Source: Bacteroidota bacterium
GTDB taxonomy: Bacteria; Bacteroidota; Bacteroidia; Sphingobacteriales; Sphingobacteriaceae
Length of the DNA stretch: 9,725 nucleotides
Assembly: GCA_013288465.1 (NCBI GenBank)
Contig: JABDBT010000087.1
Location: forward strand, 1-9,725
Reading direction: 5' to 3'
Of this stretch, positions 1-7,189 are shown one piece after another (within the stretch, counting starts at the first letter, position 1; each line of letters opens with the position of its first letter). The notes beneath the pieces are model-generated. The model saw only the letters and a list, made by a program, of their open reading frames with translations. It was not told where the DNA came from and made no database searches. A program made the position numbers and the translations under genes.

Positions 1-2784
1 CTCCGAACGGGTAACGGTTCCGTGTAATTCAAGCTCGATGCCGCGGCTTGTCATCTGGAGCTGATTGGCATATAACGACGTAAACCCATAAGTGGGGTCA
101 ATCGGCACTTGCCCTAACAAATCCAGACTTTTGCGCCAGTACACATCAAAACTACCGCCAATCCTGTTATTAAACAAGGAAAAATCCGTTCCGAAATTAA
201 GAGTCTTTACCCTTTCGGCGCTTAACAGCGGGTTGGCAGCGTTTGCAATGCTTGCAAACGGAGAGCCATTGATCGGGTTGGTAGTAGAACTTGGGGCAAT
301 GATGAGGAAAGGTGAAGCGTTGTTATTGATATTTCCGTTAAAGCCATAGGTTGCCCGGATATTCAGCGCAGATATCCATGTTCTTTCCTTTAAAAAAGAT
401 TCTTCCGCTACTCTCCACAATCCGCCAAATGAAAATAGTGGATTGTTTTTAATAGCTGCATTGGAACCAAAAAGATTGGAATTATCTTTTCGTGCGCTGC
501 CCGATATTGAATATTTGCCATCATAAGTATAGGTAAAATTGCCGAAAATGGAGGCGTACCTGTTGGTTAAATTAGCAAAAGTCTGTGAGTAGGGAACCCG
601 GCTGGTGGATGAATTTACCGTTTTATAGTTGGTGGTATAGCTTGGCCCAATGGATGTTTGCAACCTGTCATCATACCCATAGGCGGTATTTGCAAAGGAT
701 GTAGCTACGGTTTGACGAATCTCCGCGCCGATAATGGCATCAACCCGGCTCTTCGCCCCGAAATTTGGACTTAAATTCAGCTGTCCCCGTAAATTATAAT
801 TGTCCTGATCTGTTTCTGACTGGTTCAATACACCACCTTGAGGAACGCCGTTAACGTGGGTATCAATGGTGGTGTAGGAATTAACCAGGTTTCTTGCATA
901 ATAGGTGTTCGGGTTGTAATAGTTTCTTGTTTTATCATAACCCTTTTCCATCATATACTTTACATCCGCGCTCAGTACAGGTAAAATCTTATAATTGATA
1001 CCTGATGTAAGCCTATAGGTCAATGATTTTTCGGTATTGTCTGCGTTTGAAAGTTCATTTAGGTAATTGTAGGTCCAGGGCAAAAAGCCTTTGGCTTGTA
1101 AGGAGTCCAGGGTACTTTTTTTAGCACGGTAATAAAAATTATTCGAAGCCCCGCTCGAATTAACTATTTGGTCATAAGGCAATAGAGTATTTGAACCGGG
1201 CTCCAACCCCGCTAACCCAATGCCATTATTTTTATCCTGGAGTATTGTAACTTCAATATTATTGGATACTGTTAATTTATTGGTGATCCTTGTCTCATTG
1301 TTGAAATTAACGGTAAGTCGCTGCCCGGCATTATTTACAGCATTTGGCAATTCATTGCTATATGAACCTGATAAGTAACTCCGGGAGTTTTCTGATCCGC
1401 CGCTTATGGAAATATTATGCTGCTGTGAAAATGCATTATGCAGGATATATTTGGAGTACTGGTCAAAAACATTGTTTTGACCAAGTTGCTGGGCCTGTTG
1501 ATCATATTGGGCTTGTGTGATCCTGCCTGCTTTTAAATCAATGGCGAGTTGCGTTCCTGTTGAAGTTGGCGGCGGGAACATCACTAATGGCGAACTTGCC
1601 AGCGGCAATATGCCTTTGTTAACAAGCTCCTTTTCAAAACTTAAATAATCGGCAGATTGAAGTACAGGTAGATAACTCAGCCGTGGGCTGGTGCTGAAAG
1701 TAAATATACTGGAATAACCTACCTGAGTAGGGCTATTAAATTTACCAACCTTGGTTTGAATAACCAATACACCATTGGCGGCGCGAACCCCCCAAATAGA
1801 GGCTGCTGCTGCATCTTTTAATACAGTGATGCTTTCAATATCGTCCGGGTTTATATTTACCAGGTCCAATTCTGTTGGGAAACCATTTAAAACTATAAGC
1901 GGAGTTTTATTGGCATTGATGGTCGATGTTCCCCTGATCGTGAATTGATCGCGGTTAGGAATAAGGCTTCGATCCGGCTGACCTACCGTAACCAACAGGC
2001 CGGGCACATCACCTTCAATTCTTTCTAAAAGGTCCGGTGCCATTCTTTTTTCAATATCTTTAGAAGTGATCACACCATAAGAGCCGGTAGCTCTTTCCTT
2101 AGGTATAGTTTGATAGCCGGTGCTGACAGTAATTTCATTCAATTTACTGGTTATGGATTTTAGCACAATGCTTATTTTATCTGCGTTTTCGCGAGATATG
2201 GTTAATTCCCTTGGCACATAGCTAACATAACTAATTACCAGGGTGGTGCCCATTTCTATATTTTTTATAGAAAATTCTCCGCTGGCATTTGTGACTGCAA
2301 GTATTTTGCCGTTTTTCACCCTGATACTGGCACCGATCAAAGGGGTACCGGCCGAGTCTGTTACCTGCCCGTGTACGTCAACGGGTATAGCTAATATATC
2401 CTTTATCTTGTCTATAAGGGATTCTTCTTTCGAAGATATCACGACTGATTTATTCTCTATAGAAAATTCCAGGGGCTGACTTTCAAATATCTTTTTGAGC
2501 GCCTCATTTAATTCTACATTTTTAACATTAATGTTTACAGAATTTGCGTCCTTTAAAATAGACGATGAAAAAAGAAAATCACACCCTGTTTGTTTACGTA
2601 TCTGGTCAAATACAGAAACTAATGGCGCGTTCTTTACATTCAAAGTAACCTTCTGAGCAAAAGAACGCGCACTTACCTGCAGGATAACTGTGACCAAAAG
2701 CAGTGTGGTGATCTTCATAATCAACAAGACATTAGCGATACGGCCAGGTGGCTGCACCCTTTTTTTTGAGTAAAAATTGTACAT
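1..2784 (-). CDS. SusC/RagA-family TonB-dependent receptor with STN signalling domain (3' end outside window)
   Basis: Outer-membrane TonB-dependent transporter that should pair with a SusD-type lipoprotein to import a ligand unknown here. The minus strand is open for 928 codons from ATG 2784 to base 1 with no stop. I prefer 2784 over ATG 2718 because the extra 22 residues (MYNFYSKKRVQPPG...) match the usual start of these receptors, and an in-frame stop lies just upstream at 2800-2802. Visible in order: a long signal peptide ending near residue 43 (SFA|Q); an STN domain about 44-118; a carboxypeptidase-regulatory-like beta domain about 135-209 (HGQVTDSAGTPLIGAS); a plug about 217-345 with FTIRG (281-285) and LKDAAAASIWGVRAANG from 322, both SusC hallmarks; then beta-barrel. 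Relatives are roughly 1000-1150 residues, so perhaps 100-200 are missing. STN domains contact FecR-type regulators, and fecR and sigma genes lie directly upstream. Family call firm; substrate not inferable. Confidence 0.95.
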   Translation of the reverse strand, partial: MYNFYSKKRVQPPGRIANVLLIMKITTLLLVTVILQVSARSFAQKVTLNVKNAPLVSVFDQIRKQTGCDFLFSSSILKDANSVNINVKNVELNEALKKIFESQPLEFSIENKSVVISSKEESLIDKIKDILAIPVDVHGQVTDSAGTPLIGASIRVKNGKILAVTNASGEFSIKNIEMGTTLVISYVSYVPRELTISRENADKISIVLKSITSKLNEITVSTGYQTIPKERATGSYGVITSKDIEKRMAPDLLERIEGDVPGLLVTVGQPDRSLIPNRDQFTIRGTSTINANKTPLIVLNGFPTELDLVNINPDDIESITVLKDAAAASIWGVRAANGVLVIQTKVGKFNSPTQVGYSSIFTFSTSPRLSYLPVLQSADYLSFEKELVNKGILPLASSPLVMFPPPTSTGTQLAIDLKAGRITQAQYDQQAQQLGQNNVFDQYSKYILHNAFSQQHNISISGGSENSRSYLSGSYSNELPNAVNNAGQRLTVNFNNETRITNKLTVSNNIEVTILQDKNNGIGLAGLEPGSNTLLPYDQIVNSSGASNNFYYRAKKSTLDSLQAKGFLPWTYNYLNELSNADNTEKSLTYRLTSGINYKILPVLSADVKYMMEKGYDKTRNYYNPNTYYARNLVNSYTTIDTHVNGVPQGGVLNQSETDQDNYNLRGQLNLSPNFGAKSRVDAIIGAEIRQTVATSFANTAYGYDDRLQTSIGPSYTTNYKTVNSSTSRVPYSQTFANLTNRYASIFGNFTYTYDGKYSISGSARKDNSNLFGSNAAIKNNPLFSFGGLWRVAEESFLKERTWISALNIRATYGFNGNINNNASPFLIIAPSSTTNPINGSPFASIANAANPLLSAERVKTLNFGTDFSLFNNRIGGSFDVYWRKSLDLLGQVPIDPTYGFTSLYANQLQMTSRGIELELHGTVTRSE

Positions 2785-2888
2785 TTGTTTAGCATGGTTT
2801 TATGCGTTATACCTTTTTCATTTTCCGATGGGCAGGCAAACGCTGTTGATCAATAGTTTTAATTAATTATTAAGATGATCCAGGCTTT

Positions 2889-2916
2889 AGTCATCCCGGC
2901 TCCAACCGGGATGGCT
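2889..2916. terminator. 11-bp hairpin in the fecR-susC spacer; possible terminator or attenuator
   Basis: Bases 2889-2899 pair with 2906-2916 (AGTCATCCCGG / CCGGGATGGCT, one G-T wobble) around the six-base loop CTCCAA. It lies 33 bases past the fecR stop and about 105 bases before the susC start. The T run (2916-2920) follows the hairpin on the plus strand, where no gene needs ending; in the minus-strand direction of transcription the stem is followed by CTAAAGCC, so it is not a textbook intrinsic terminator for fecR. It may be a partial terminator, an mRNA processing or stability stem, or a 5'-leader element of susC. The structure is certain; the role is inferred. Confidence 0.5.
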
Positions 2917-2948
2917 TTTTAAGTAAGGATAACCTTAGAATGTAGAAT

Positions 2949-4070
2949 TTACTGCATAACAGTTATCCTCCTTCCCTCTATCTTAAAGTGTATCTTTTTG
3001 GTTTGTTCAAGCATTTTTAATATCTCTGAAATATTTTTAGACCGTGAAATTTTACCATAGAATCCTTCATCTGTGATATTGCCATTATATTGGATTTCTA
3101 TGTTATACCATCTGGAAAGCTTACGCATGATACTTTCGATCTTTTCATTGTTAAAACTGAAATCGCCATTTTTCCATGCTACTGCTTCATCTGTATTTGC
3201 CTCAGTTACCATAATACCGTTACCCGATGAACTTACTGCTGATTGCTGGCCGGGCTTTAATAGCTGTTGTTCATTTGAGTTTATTTTTGAAACCCGCACT
3301 GAGCCTTCAAGCAGCGTAGTTTTTATTACCGGGTCATCGCTATAAGCACTAATATTAAAGTGGGTACCTATGTCTTCAACCGTTTGGCCGGTGGCAACCA
3401 CACGGAATGGCATACGGGCATTGTGAACGACCTCAAAATAGGCCTCCCCGCTAATCAGCTCCACTTTACGCTCGGTACCGGTAAAACTTTCAGGGTAACG
3501 GATAGATGTTGCCGCGTTTAGCCATACTTTACTGCCATCAGCTAATTTTAACTGGTACTGGCCTCCGCGCGGAATGGTTAAAGTATCATAGACCATTTTT
3601 GCATTTGCCTTTACACCGGTATAAACCAATTGGCCATCGGCTGTTTTAGCAATTTTACTGCCGGCCTGTTGCATTAAACTCCCTATGGCAGCATCGGTAA
3701 CCGAAATTTTACGCCCGTTAGCTAAGGTAAGTATAGCTTTATTGCCTCCGGGCGCTATGTCATGAACTTGCGCTACCTGCAGCGCTGGTTGTTTTTTGTG
3801 CAATAAGAAATAGGCTCCAACCGAAAGGAATAATAATATAGATGCCGCGGCGGCAATGCGGGGCCATAATACCACTTTACGGTGTACGGTGGCAGGTTGT
3901 GGTAAATTCAACCATATCTCTTTGCTTATCTCTTCAATACGTTCGTCCGAAAGGTCAACATCTTCATTGTTAAACATAAACAGCCATTTTTCTACCAATG
4001 CCATTTCGACATCGGTACATTGGCCTGCTTTATATTTACTTAATAATTCTTTAGCTTGATGATATGACAT
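2949..4070 (-). CDS. FecR-family anti-sigma factor with C-terminal DUF4974-type domain
   Basis: Inner-membrane anti-sigma regulator, 373 residues, normal length for Bacteroidota FecR proteins. Residues 1-65 form the cytoplasmic part expected to hold the sigma factor (acidic helical segment, EIWLNLPQP near 51-59). One membrane span lies about 71-90 (RIAAAASILLFLSVGAYFLL). The periplasmic part has a first beta-rich repeat (IAPGGNKAILTLANGRKISV, 105-124), then the core FecR domain about 163-262, with TIPRGGQYQLKLADGSKVWL from 165, SGEAYFEV near 207-214, and GTHFNISAY. The C-terminal 75 residues or so (NGDFSFNNEKIESIMRKLSR, 301-320) match the DUF4974 domain. It lies 114 bases downstream of the ECF sigma gene and upstream of an STN-bearing SusC, the standard order of a sigma/anti-sigma/receptor circuit. 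By analogy with FecR it should relay receptor occupancy across the inner membrane. Family assignment is firm; partners are inferred from position. Confidence 0.95.
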   Translation of the reverse strand: MSYHQAKELLSKYKAGQCTDVEMALVEKWLFMFNNEDVDLSDERIEEISKEIWLNLPQPATVHRKVVLWPRIAAAASILLFLSVGAYFLLHKKQPALQVAQVHDIAPGGNKAILTLANGRKISVTDAAIGSLMQQAGSKIAKTADGQLVYTGVKANAKMVYDTLTIPRGGQYQLKLADGSKVWLNAATSIRYPESFTGTERKVELISGEAYFEVVHNARMPFRVVATGQTVEDIGTHFNISAYSDDPVIKTTLLEGSVRVSKINSNEQQLLKPGQQSAVSSSGNGIMVTEANTDEAVAWKNGDFSFNNEKIESIMRKLSRWYNIEIQYNGNITDEGFYGKISRSKNISEILKMLEQTKKIHFKIEGRRITVMQ

Positions 4071-4184
4071 AATGTATAATGCTAAGTAATAATGTAATGA
4101 CGGGCAAGGGAGGGGGTAACATGCAGATGAAATATAAAAAAAGTTAACTTTTTTTATTCCGGGAGAAAAATCGGGGAAAGGAAA

Positions 4185-4760
4185 TTAAAATTTGGTCAGG
4201 AAAACAATGAAAACAATTAGCCCAAGTTTCGTTTTTAACCTGAATAAGGCATTTGAAATTTGCCTGTCAACCGTTTTTTCAGAGATCGCTAACCTATCGG
4301 CTATCTCTTTATGGCTTAAGTTGCTTTTTCGGCTCAGTTCAAAAACTTCCCTCATTTTGGGTGGCAGTTGCTGAATCTCCTGTTCTATTAGGGCCATCAG
4401 TTGATTTTCCCTAACCAGGTAATCGGTTTTTTGCGTTTCAACATCTAAAAACTCGCCAAAGGCGGCAAAATATTTTGCCTGTACCTCTTTATGAAGAAAG
4501 TAATCAACAATTTTGTTATTTACAGCTGTAAAAAGGAAACCTGCAAGACTGGATGCCAATACAAAAGCCTCTCTTTTATCCCAAAGTTTGGTGAAAACTT
4601 CCTGAATAATATCTTTTGATTGCTCCTGGTCGCGCAACCGTTTATAAGCGTGAACAAATAATACCCTGTAGTAGCGTTGATATATATATTTATAAGCAGT
4701 ATGGTCTCCGCTTTGCAGTAAAGAAGCTAATTCAATATCCGAAAGAGGGCTATATTCCAT
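4185..4760 (-). CDS. ECF-type RNA polymerase sigma-70 factor
   Basis: Alternative sigma factor of 191 residues, typical ECF length. Region 2 spans about 24-92, with YYRVLFVHAYKRLRDQEQSK and DIIQEVFTKLWDKRE (50-64), the conserved core-binding stretch. Region 4 spans about 123-176, with LPPKMREVFELSRKSNLSHK and the helix-turn-helix EIADRLAISEKTVDRQISNA (152-171) for -35 recognition. The linker 93-122 is short, with no region 3. The protein ends in a hydrophobic tail (LIVFIVFLTKF, 181-191), too short for a normal membrane span. The gene starts its own transcription unit: a strong terminator lies 153 bases upstream, and the fecR anti-sigma gene follows 114 bases downstream. It is expected to drive the susC at the left of the window, and perhaps sigma-fecR itself, when FecR releases it. 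Function class firm; target promoters inferred. Confidence 0.96.
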   Translation of the reverse strand: MEYSPLSDIELASLLQSGDHTAYKYIYQRYYRVLFVHAYKRLRDQEQSKDIIQEVFTKLWDKREAFVLASSLAGFLFTAVNNKIVDYFLHKEVQAKYFAAFGEFLDVETQKTDYLVRENQLMALIEQEIQQLPPKMREVFELSRKSNLSHKEIADRLAISEKTVDRQISNALFRLKTKLGLIVFIVFLTKF

Positions 4761-4775
4761 AATATAACACGAATA

Positions 4776-4807
4776 TAATGATAAATTAATATCCGCTCTA
4801 TTTCAAA
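4776..4807 (-). promoter_or_regulatory. Weak Bacteroidota-type promoter candidate for the sigma gene
   Basis: On the minus strand, TTTG (4807-4804) is followed after 20 bases by TATCATTA (4783-4776), which lies 15 bases before the sigma-factor ATG. The Bacteroidota housekeeping promoter is TTTG, about 17-23 bases, then TAnnTTTG. Spacing and the leading TA fit, but the last bases of the second box do not. It is offered because the terminator at 4913-4958 implies that a promoter must lie between 4912 and 4760. Low confidence from sequence alone. Confidence 0.25.
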
Positions 4808-4824
4808 GCCCCTCATTGCCTCAA

Positions 4825-4899
4825 TCATTGTTTTTTATCATTACAAAGCAGCAAAAAGGCAGTAGCTACCAGGACGGCGCAAAATAGGTTTGTTGTCAT
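4825..4899 (-). CDS. Possible 24-residue hydrophobic peptide (doubtful)
   Basis: An ATG at 4899 opens a 24-codon frame ending in TGA: MTTNLFCAVLVATAFLLLCN followed by DKKQ. The middle (about 5-19) is hydrophobic and the end is charged, like a tiny membrane peptide or the lipoprotein-like leader of a short protein. It begins just after the T run of the terminator at 4913-4958 and lies 64 bases before the sigma gene, so it would need read-through or a promoter that I cannot see. A hydrophobic 24-codon frame can arise by chance in AT-rich spacer. Listed so that it can be tested, not as a confident gene. Confidence 0.2.
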   Translation of the reverse strand: MTTNLFCAVLVATAFLLLCNDKKQ

Positions 4900-4912
4900 T
4901 TTGATGTTTTAC

Positions 4913-4958
4913 GATAACAAAAGCGCACCCGGCTCCCCGGTATGCGCTTTTAGTTATT
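4913..4958. terminator. Strong, near-symmetrical rho-independent terminator
   Basis: Stem AAAAGCGCA (4919-4927) pairs perfectly with TGCGCTTTT (4943-4951). An inner CCGG/CCGG pair (4929-4932 with 4937-4940) closes the tip, and flanking GATAAC/GTTATT can extend the base. T runs follow the stem in both directions, but only minus-strand genes are present. It closes the SusD-thioredoxin-DsbD operon, 46 bases past the stop of the 36-residue ORF, and separates it from the sigma-fecR unit. It sits in the only gap over 300 bases without a confident gene (4761-5151). Confidence 0.85.
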
Positions 4959-5004
4959 AACTGATCTCATTTAAGTAATGAGCACCTATAAAGAACAAAA
5001 GCAT

Positions 5005-5115
5005 TTAGAGGAGCCTGTCCCTCTTTCTGATAAGGTTAATAGCCATACGGATAATAACCACCACAAGAAGCAGGATAATAAATCCAAGTAAGTTAAGGAT
5101 ATATTCCTCCTTCAT
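5005..5115 (-). CDS. Candidate 36-residue single-span membrane protein
   Basis: ATG 5115 opens a 36-codon frame ending in TAA. The layout is a short acidic start (MKEEY), a hydrophobic stretch at about 6-22 (ILNLLGFIILLLVVVII), one Arg (R23), then an amphipathic basic tail (NLIRKRDRLL, 27-36), as expected of a small protein with one inner-membrane span and a basic end that would favour the cytoplasmic side. There is no cysteine, so it is unlikely to carry electrons itself. It starts 36 bases after the DsbD-alpha gene and lies before the operon terminator, so it would be the last gene of the redox operon. AAGGAGG lies inside its first codons rather than upstream of a start, so it is not a ribosome site for this frame. 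I do not recognise a family. Topology and position support it; its shortness keeps confidence moderate. Confidence 0.45.
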   Translation of the reverse strand: MKEEYILNLLGFIILLLVVVIIRMAINLIRKRDRLL

Positions 5116-5151
5116 TTCATACACAAACAAAACCCTACCTTTTGTTACTAA

Positions 5152-5604
5152 CTATTTAATGGTAACCGAAAACGGCAACGTTTCGGGCGGTAAACATTTC
5201 TCATCATTACAGGTCATATAGTTTAACTCGCCTTTAACGGTTACCGGCCCGTTAACATTGAGTTTCACCTTTTGCTGAAATATCACACTATTCTCAAAAT
5301 ATGCTACCTCTATACCAAATACTTTCTCAAACCGGGTTATTGGCTTAGGTTCTTGTGTGGCGCCAATAAGTGTATAGGTTTTTGATGATGAGAAGCTGAA
5401 CGAGGTTTTAACCGGCCCGCCATCAGGTACGGTTTGCGAATACAGGTGCCAATCCTCATCAATAGTGGCCTTTATAAAAACTACGCCTTCGGTTTTGCTT
5501 AATCTTTTTGCCGCGTAACTCCATCTTACAGGCTTCAATATCTGACCCTTTACCATTAGTAAATTGAACAGTAAAACCGTGGTTATAAATAATATCCTTT
5601 TCAT
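5152..5604 (-). CDS. Stand-alone DsbD N-terminal (alpha) domain protein, exported
   Basis: Periplasmic thiol-exchange protein of 150 residues matching the N-terminal domain of DsbD, which takes electrons from the DsbD membrane domain and hands them to periplasmic partners. A signal peptide covers about 1-20 (MKRILFITTVLLFNLLMVKG). The mature part is a beta-sandwich style domain ending in YMTCNDEKCLPPETLPFSVT, where C132 and C137 with the following PPET correspond to the redox cysteines of the alpha domain. DWHLYSQTVPDGGP (51-64) is another family signature. Full DsbD is several times longer; here the membrane (beta/CcdA) and C-terminal thioredoxin parts are absent, and the gene ends cleanly with TAG, so this looks like a natural single-domain form rather than a truncation. 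It follows the TPR-thioredoxin gene by 32 bases. It probably keeps one or both upstream thioredoxins reduced, with a membrane partner encoded elsewhere; that role is inferred. Confidence 0.9.
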   Translation of the reverse strand: MKRILFITTVLLFNLLMVKGQILKPVRWSYAAKRLSKTEGVVFIKATIDEDWHLYSQTVPDGGPVKTSFSFSSSKTYTLIGATQEPKPITRFEKVFGIEVAYFENSVIFQQKVKLNVNGPVTVKGELNYMTCNDEKCLPPETLPFSVTIK

Positions 5605-5636
5605 TTCTTATTGTTTTTTAGGCTTAACTAATTGCA

Positions 5637-7187
5637 TTAAACCTTATTACCATGCGCTAATATTAAATTGATCATCATCTCCAATTGATCTTCATTGTTT
5701 TCATTAATTGAAAAATTAGAGAAAATAATACGGCCTTGCTGGTCTATCAGGAAATTAACCGGGGCTGCGCTCCCGTTATCCAAATTACCTTTTACCCTGC
5801 CTTTAACATCTTCCAGGGGTGTAAAACTGTACCCGCTGCTTTTCATAAAAGGGAGCACATACTCATTCTGTTCGGGAGCAACATTGAGCCCCAAATAGTC
5901 AACCGGCTTTCCTTTAAATTCCCTGACCACTTTTTCAAAATGCGGAAACTCTCCGCGACATGGGCCACAGCCCGGGAACCAATAAGTTAACAATACAACT
6001 TTACCCTGGTAATCAGACAGCGAAGCCATGCCCGGCGTTAAATAACGTTTTAAAGTAAACGGGGTAGCCTGCTTTGATACAGCATCCAGTTTTTTCCAGA
6101 TATCGGCTTCTACCTGTGCGCCGTCTTTACCCAGTTTTGCGCCATAATCAGCAATACATTTTTTCAGTTTTACTTCTGGCGTTTTAACAAAATAAACCAT
6201 TAAGCTATCATAAGCGGCGTTGTTATTAACCGATATTGCAATGGCTTGCGCCTTTAAAATGGACCACCCTGCTCTAAAAGGAAAATATCTTGGAAGCTTC
6301 ATCGATGCCATTAAAGCTAAGGCTTCCGCACCTTTCTTTTCGCCGATCATTTTTTTTGCCTCAACTACATTTTGCGCAACCGTTACCTGCCCCTGCCACG
6401 ACTTATCATTGCTTCTAAGCCTAACCATCTCCTGTGCAAGGGCAACCGCTTTTTCTGCATCAACGTCAAGTAAAAGAATAAAATACGATGACATGCCGCT
6501 ATCTGACCAGCCAGATTTCCCGGGCGAGTAGCTGTTTTTTAACAGCTCATATATTTCTATTCGAAACTGAGCATCATTGGACTTTTCGGCAAGCCAGTAT
6601 AACCCCTGGGCGCCGCGGTCATTTCCAGGAAATTGTTTGGCCAGGTCAAGTATTTTTTGTTTGAACAACGCAGGATCTGCATTTTCAAAAGACATGGTAT
6701 AATAAAACGCATACGATGCATTTGACGGGTCAGACTCCATCGCTTTTTTCAGGTACACATCGCCGCCTTTAAAATCGCCCCAACGCTGGGCATCTTGCCA
6801 TAAACCGCCCCATGCCTCTGTAAATTTAGGGTCTATCTTCACAGCCTTCAATAAATAAGGTTTGGCTTTGGGGCTTTCAGCGCCTGTATAAGCCTTTCCA
6901 ATTGCATACGGAACCATTGCCGATTTTGGAAATTTATTCATCCATATTGCATACTGGGCGGTAACTTCCGGGCTCTCTATTCCGGCAGCCTTGATATAAG
7001 CTTGGTGGAAATTAAGGCTATCAGGGTTAGCCTCCACCTTTTCCCGCAATTTCTTTATCTCTTCCGGGCTGGCCTGTGCCCCTTTTTTTACTGTTGCCGG
7101 GGTAACGGTTTGAGCCAATGCCGGCTTACTGAACCCGGCAATTATTAATAATATGATATATACCGGGTATTTAAGATTAGTTTTCAT
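5637..7187 (-). CDS. Exported TPR-thioredoxin fusion (TlpA/redoxin-like)
   Basis: Secreted 516-residue protein with a signal peptide of about 25 residues (KPALA|Q). Residues about 45-340 are alpha-helical with TPR-like repeats, for example EANPDSLNFHQAYIKAAG (52-69), KPYLLKAVKIDPKFTEAWGG (109-128) and VYLKKAMESDPSNASYAFYY (144-163), a protein-protein interaction scaffold. The C-terminal part, about 370-516, is a thioredoxin-fold redoxin: GKVVLLTYWFPGCGPCRGEF (395-414) carries the CGPC active site (C407, C410), and the cis-proline is in AAPVNFLID (P476). The residue before the active-site Cys is Gly instead of the usual Trp. It starts two bases after the stop of the preceding thioredoxin gene, so translation is probably coupled. 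The likely job is reduction of extracytoplasmic disulfides on clients chosen by the TPR part; the clients are unknown. Fold and CxxC are firm, specificity is not. Confidence 0.92.
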   Translation of the reverse strand: MKTNLKYPVYIILLIIAGFSKPALAQTVTPATVKKGAQASPEEIKKLREKVEANPDSLNFHQAYIKAAGIESPEVTAQYAIWMNKFPKSAMVPYAIGKAYTGAESPKAKPYLLKAVKIDPKFTEAWGGLWQDAQRWGDFKGGDVYLKKAMESDPSNASYAFYYTMSFENADPALFKQKILDLAKQFPGNDRGAQGLYWLAEKSNDAQFRIEIYELLKNSYSPGKSGWSDSGMSSYFILLLDVDAEKAVALAQEMVRLRSNDKSWQGQVTVAQNVVEAKKMIGEKKGAEALALMASMKLPRYFPFRAGWSILKAQAIAISVNNNAAYDSLMVYFVKTPEVKLKKCIADYGAKLGKDGAQVEADIWKKLDAVSKQATPFTLKRYLTPGMASLSDYQGKVVLLTYWFPGCGPCRGEFPHFEKVVREFKGKPVDYLGLNVAPEQNEYVLPFMKSSGYSFTPLEDVKGRVKGNLDNGSAAPVNFLIDQQGRIIFSNFSINENNEDQLEMMINLILAHGNKV

Positions 7188-7189
7188 AA

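Noticed and set aside
2785..2880. A Bacteroidota housekeeping promoter for susC
   Set aside because: A TTTG is present on the minus strand, but no TAnnTTTG-like box lies at suitable spacing; the promoter is more likely sigma-specific with an unknown consensus.
4957..5004. 15-codon ORF starting directly after the stop of the 36-residue ORF
   Set aside because: It is very short, has no recognisable feature and runs into the terminator base.
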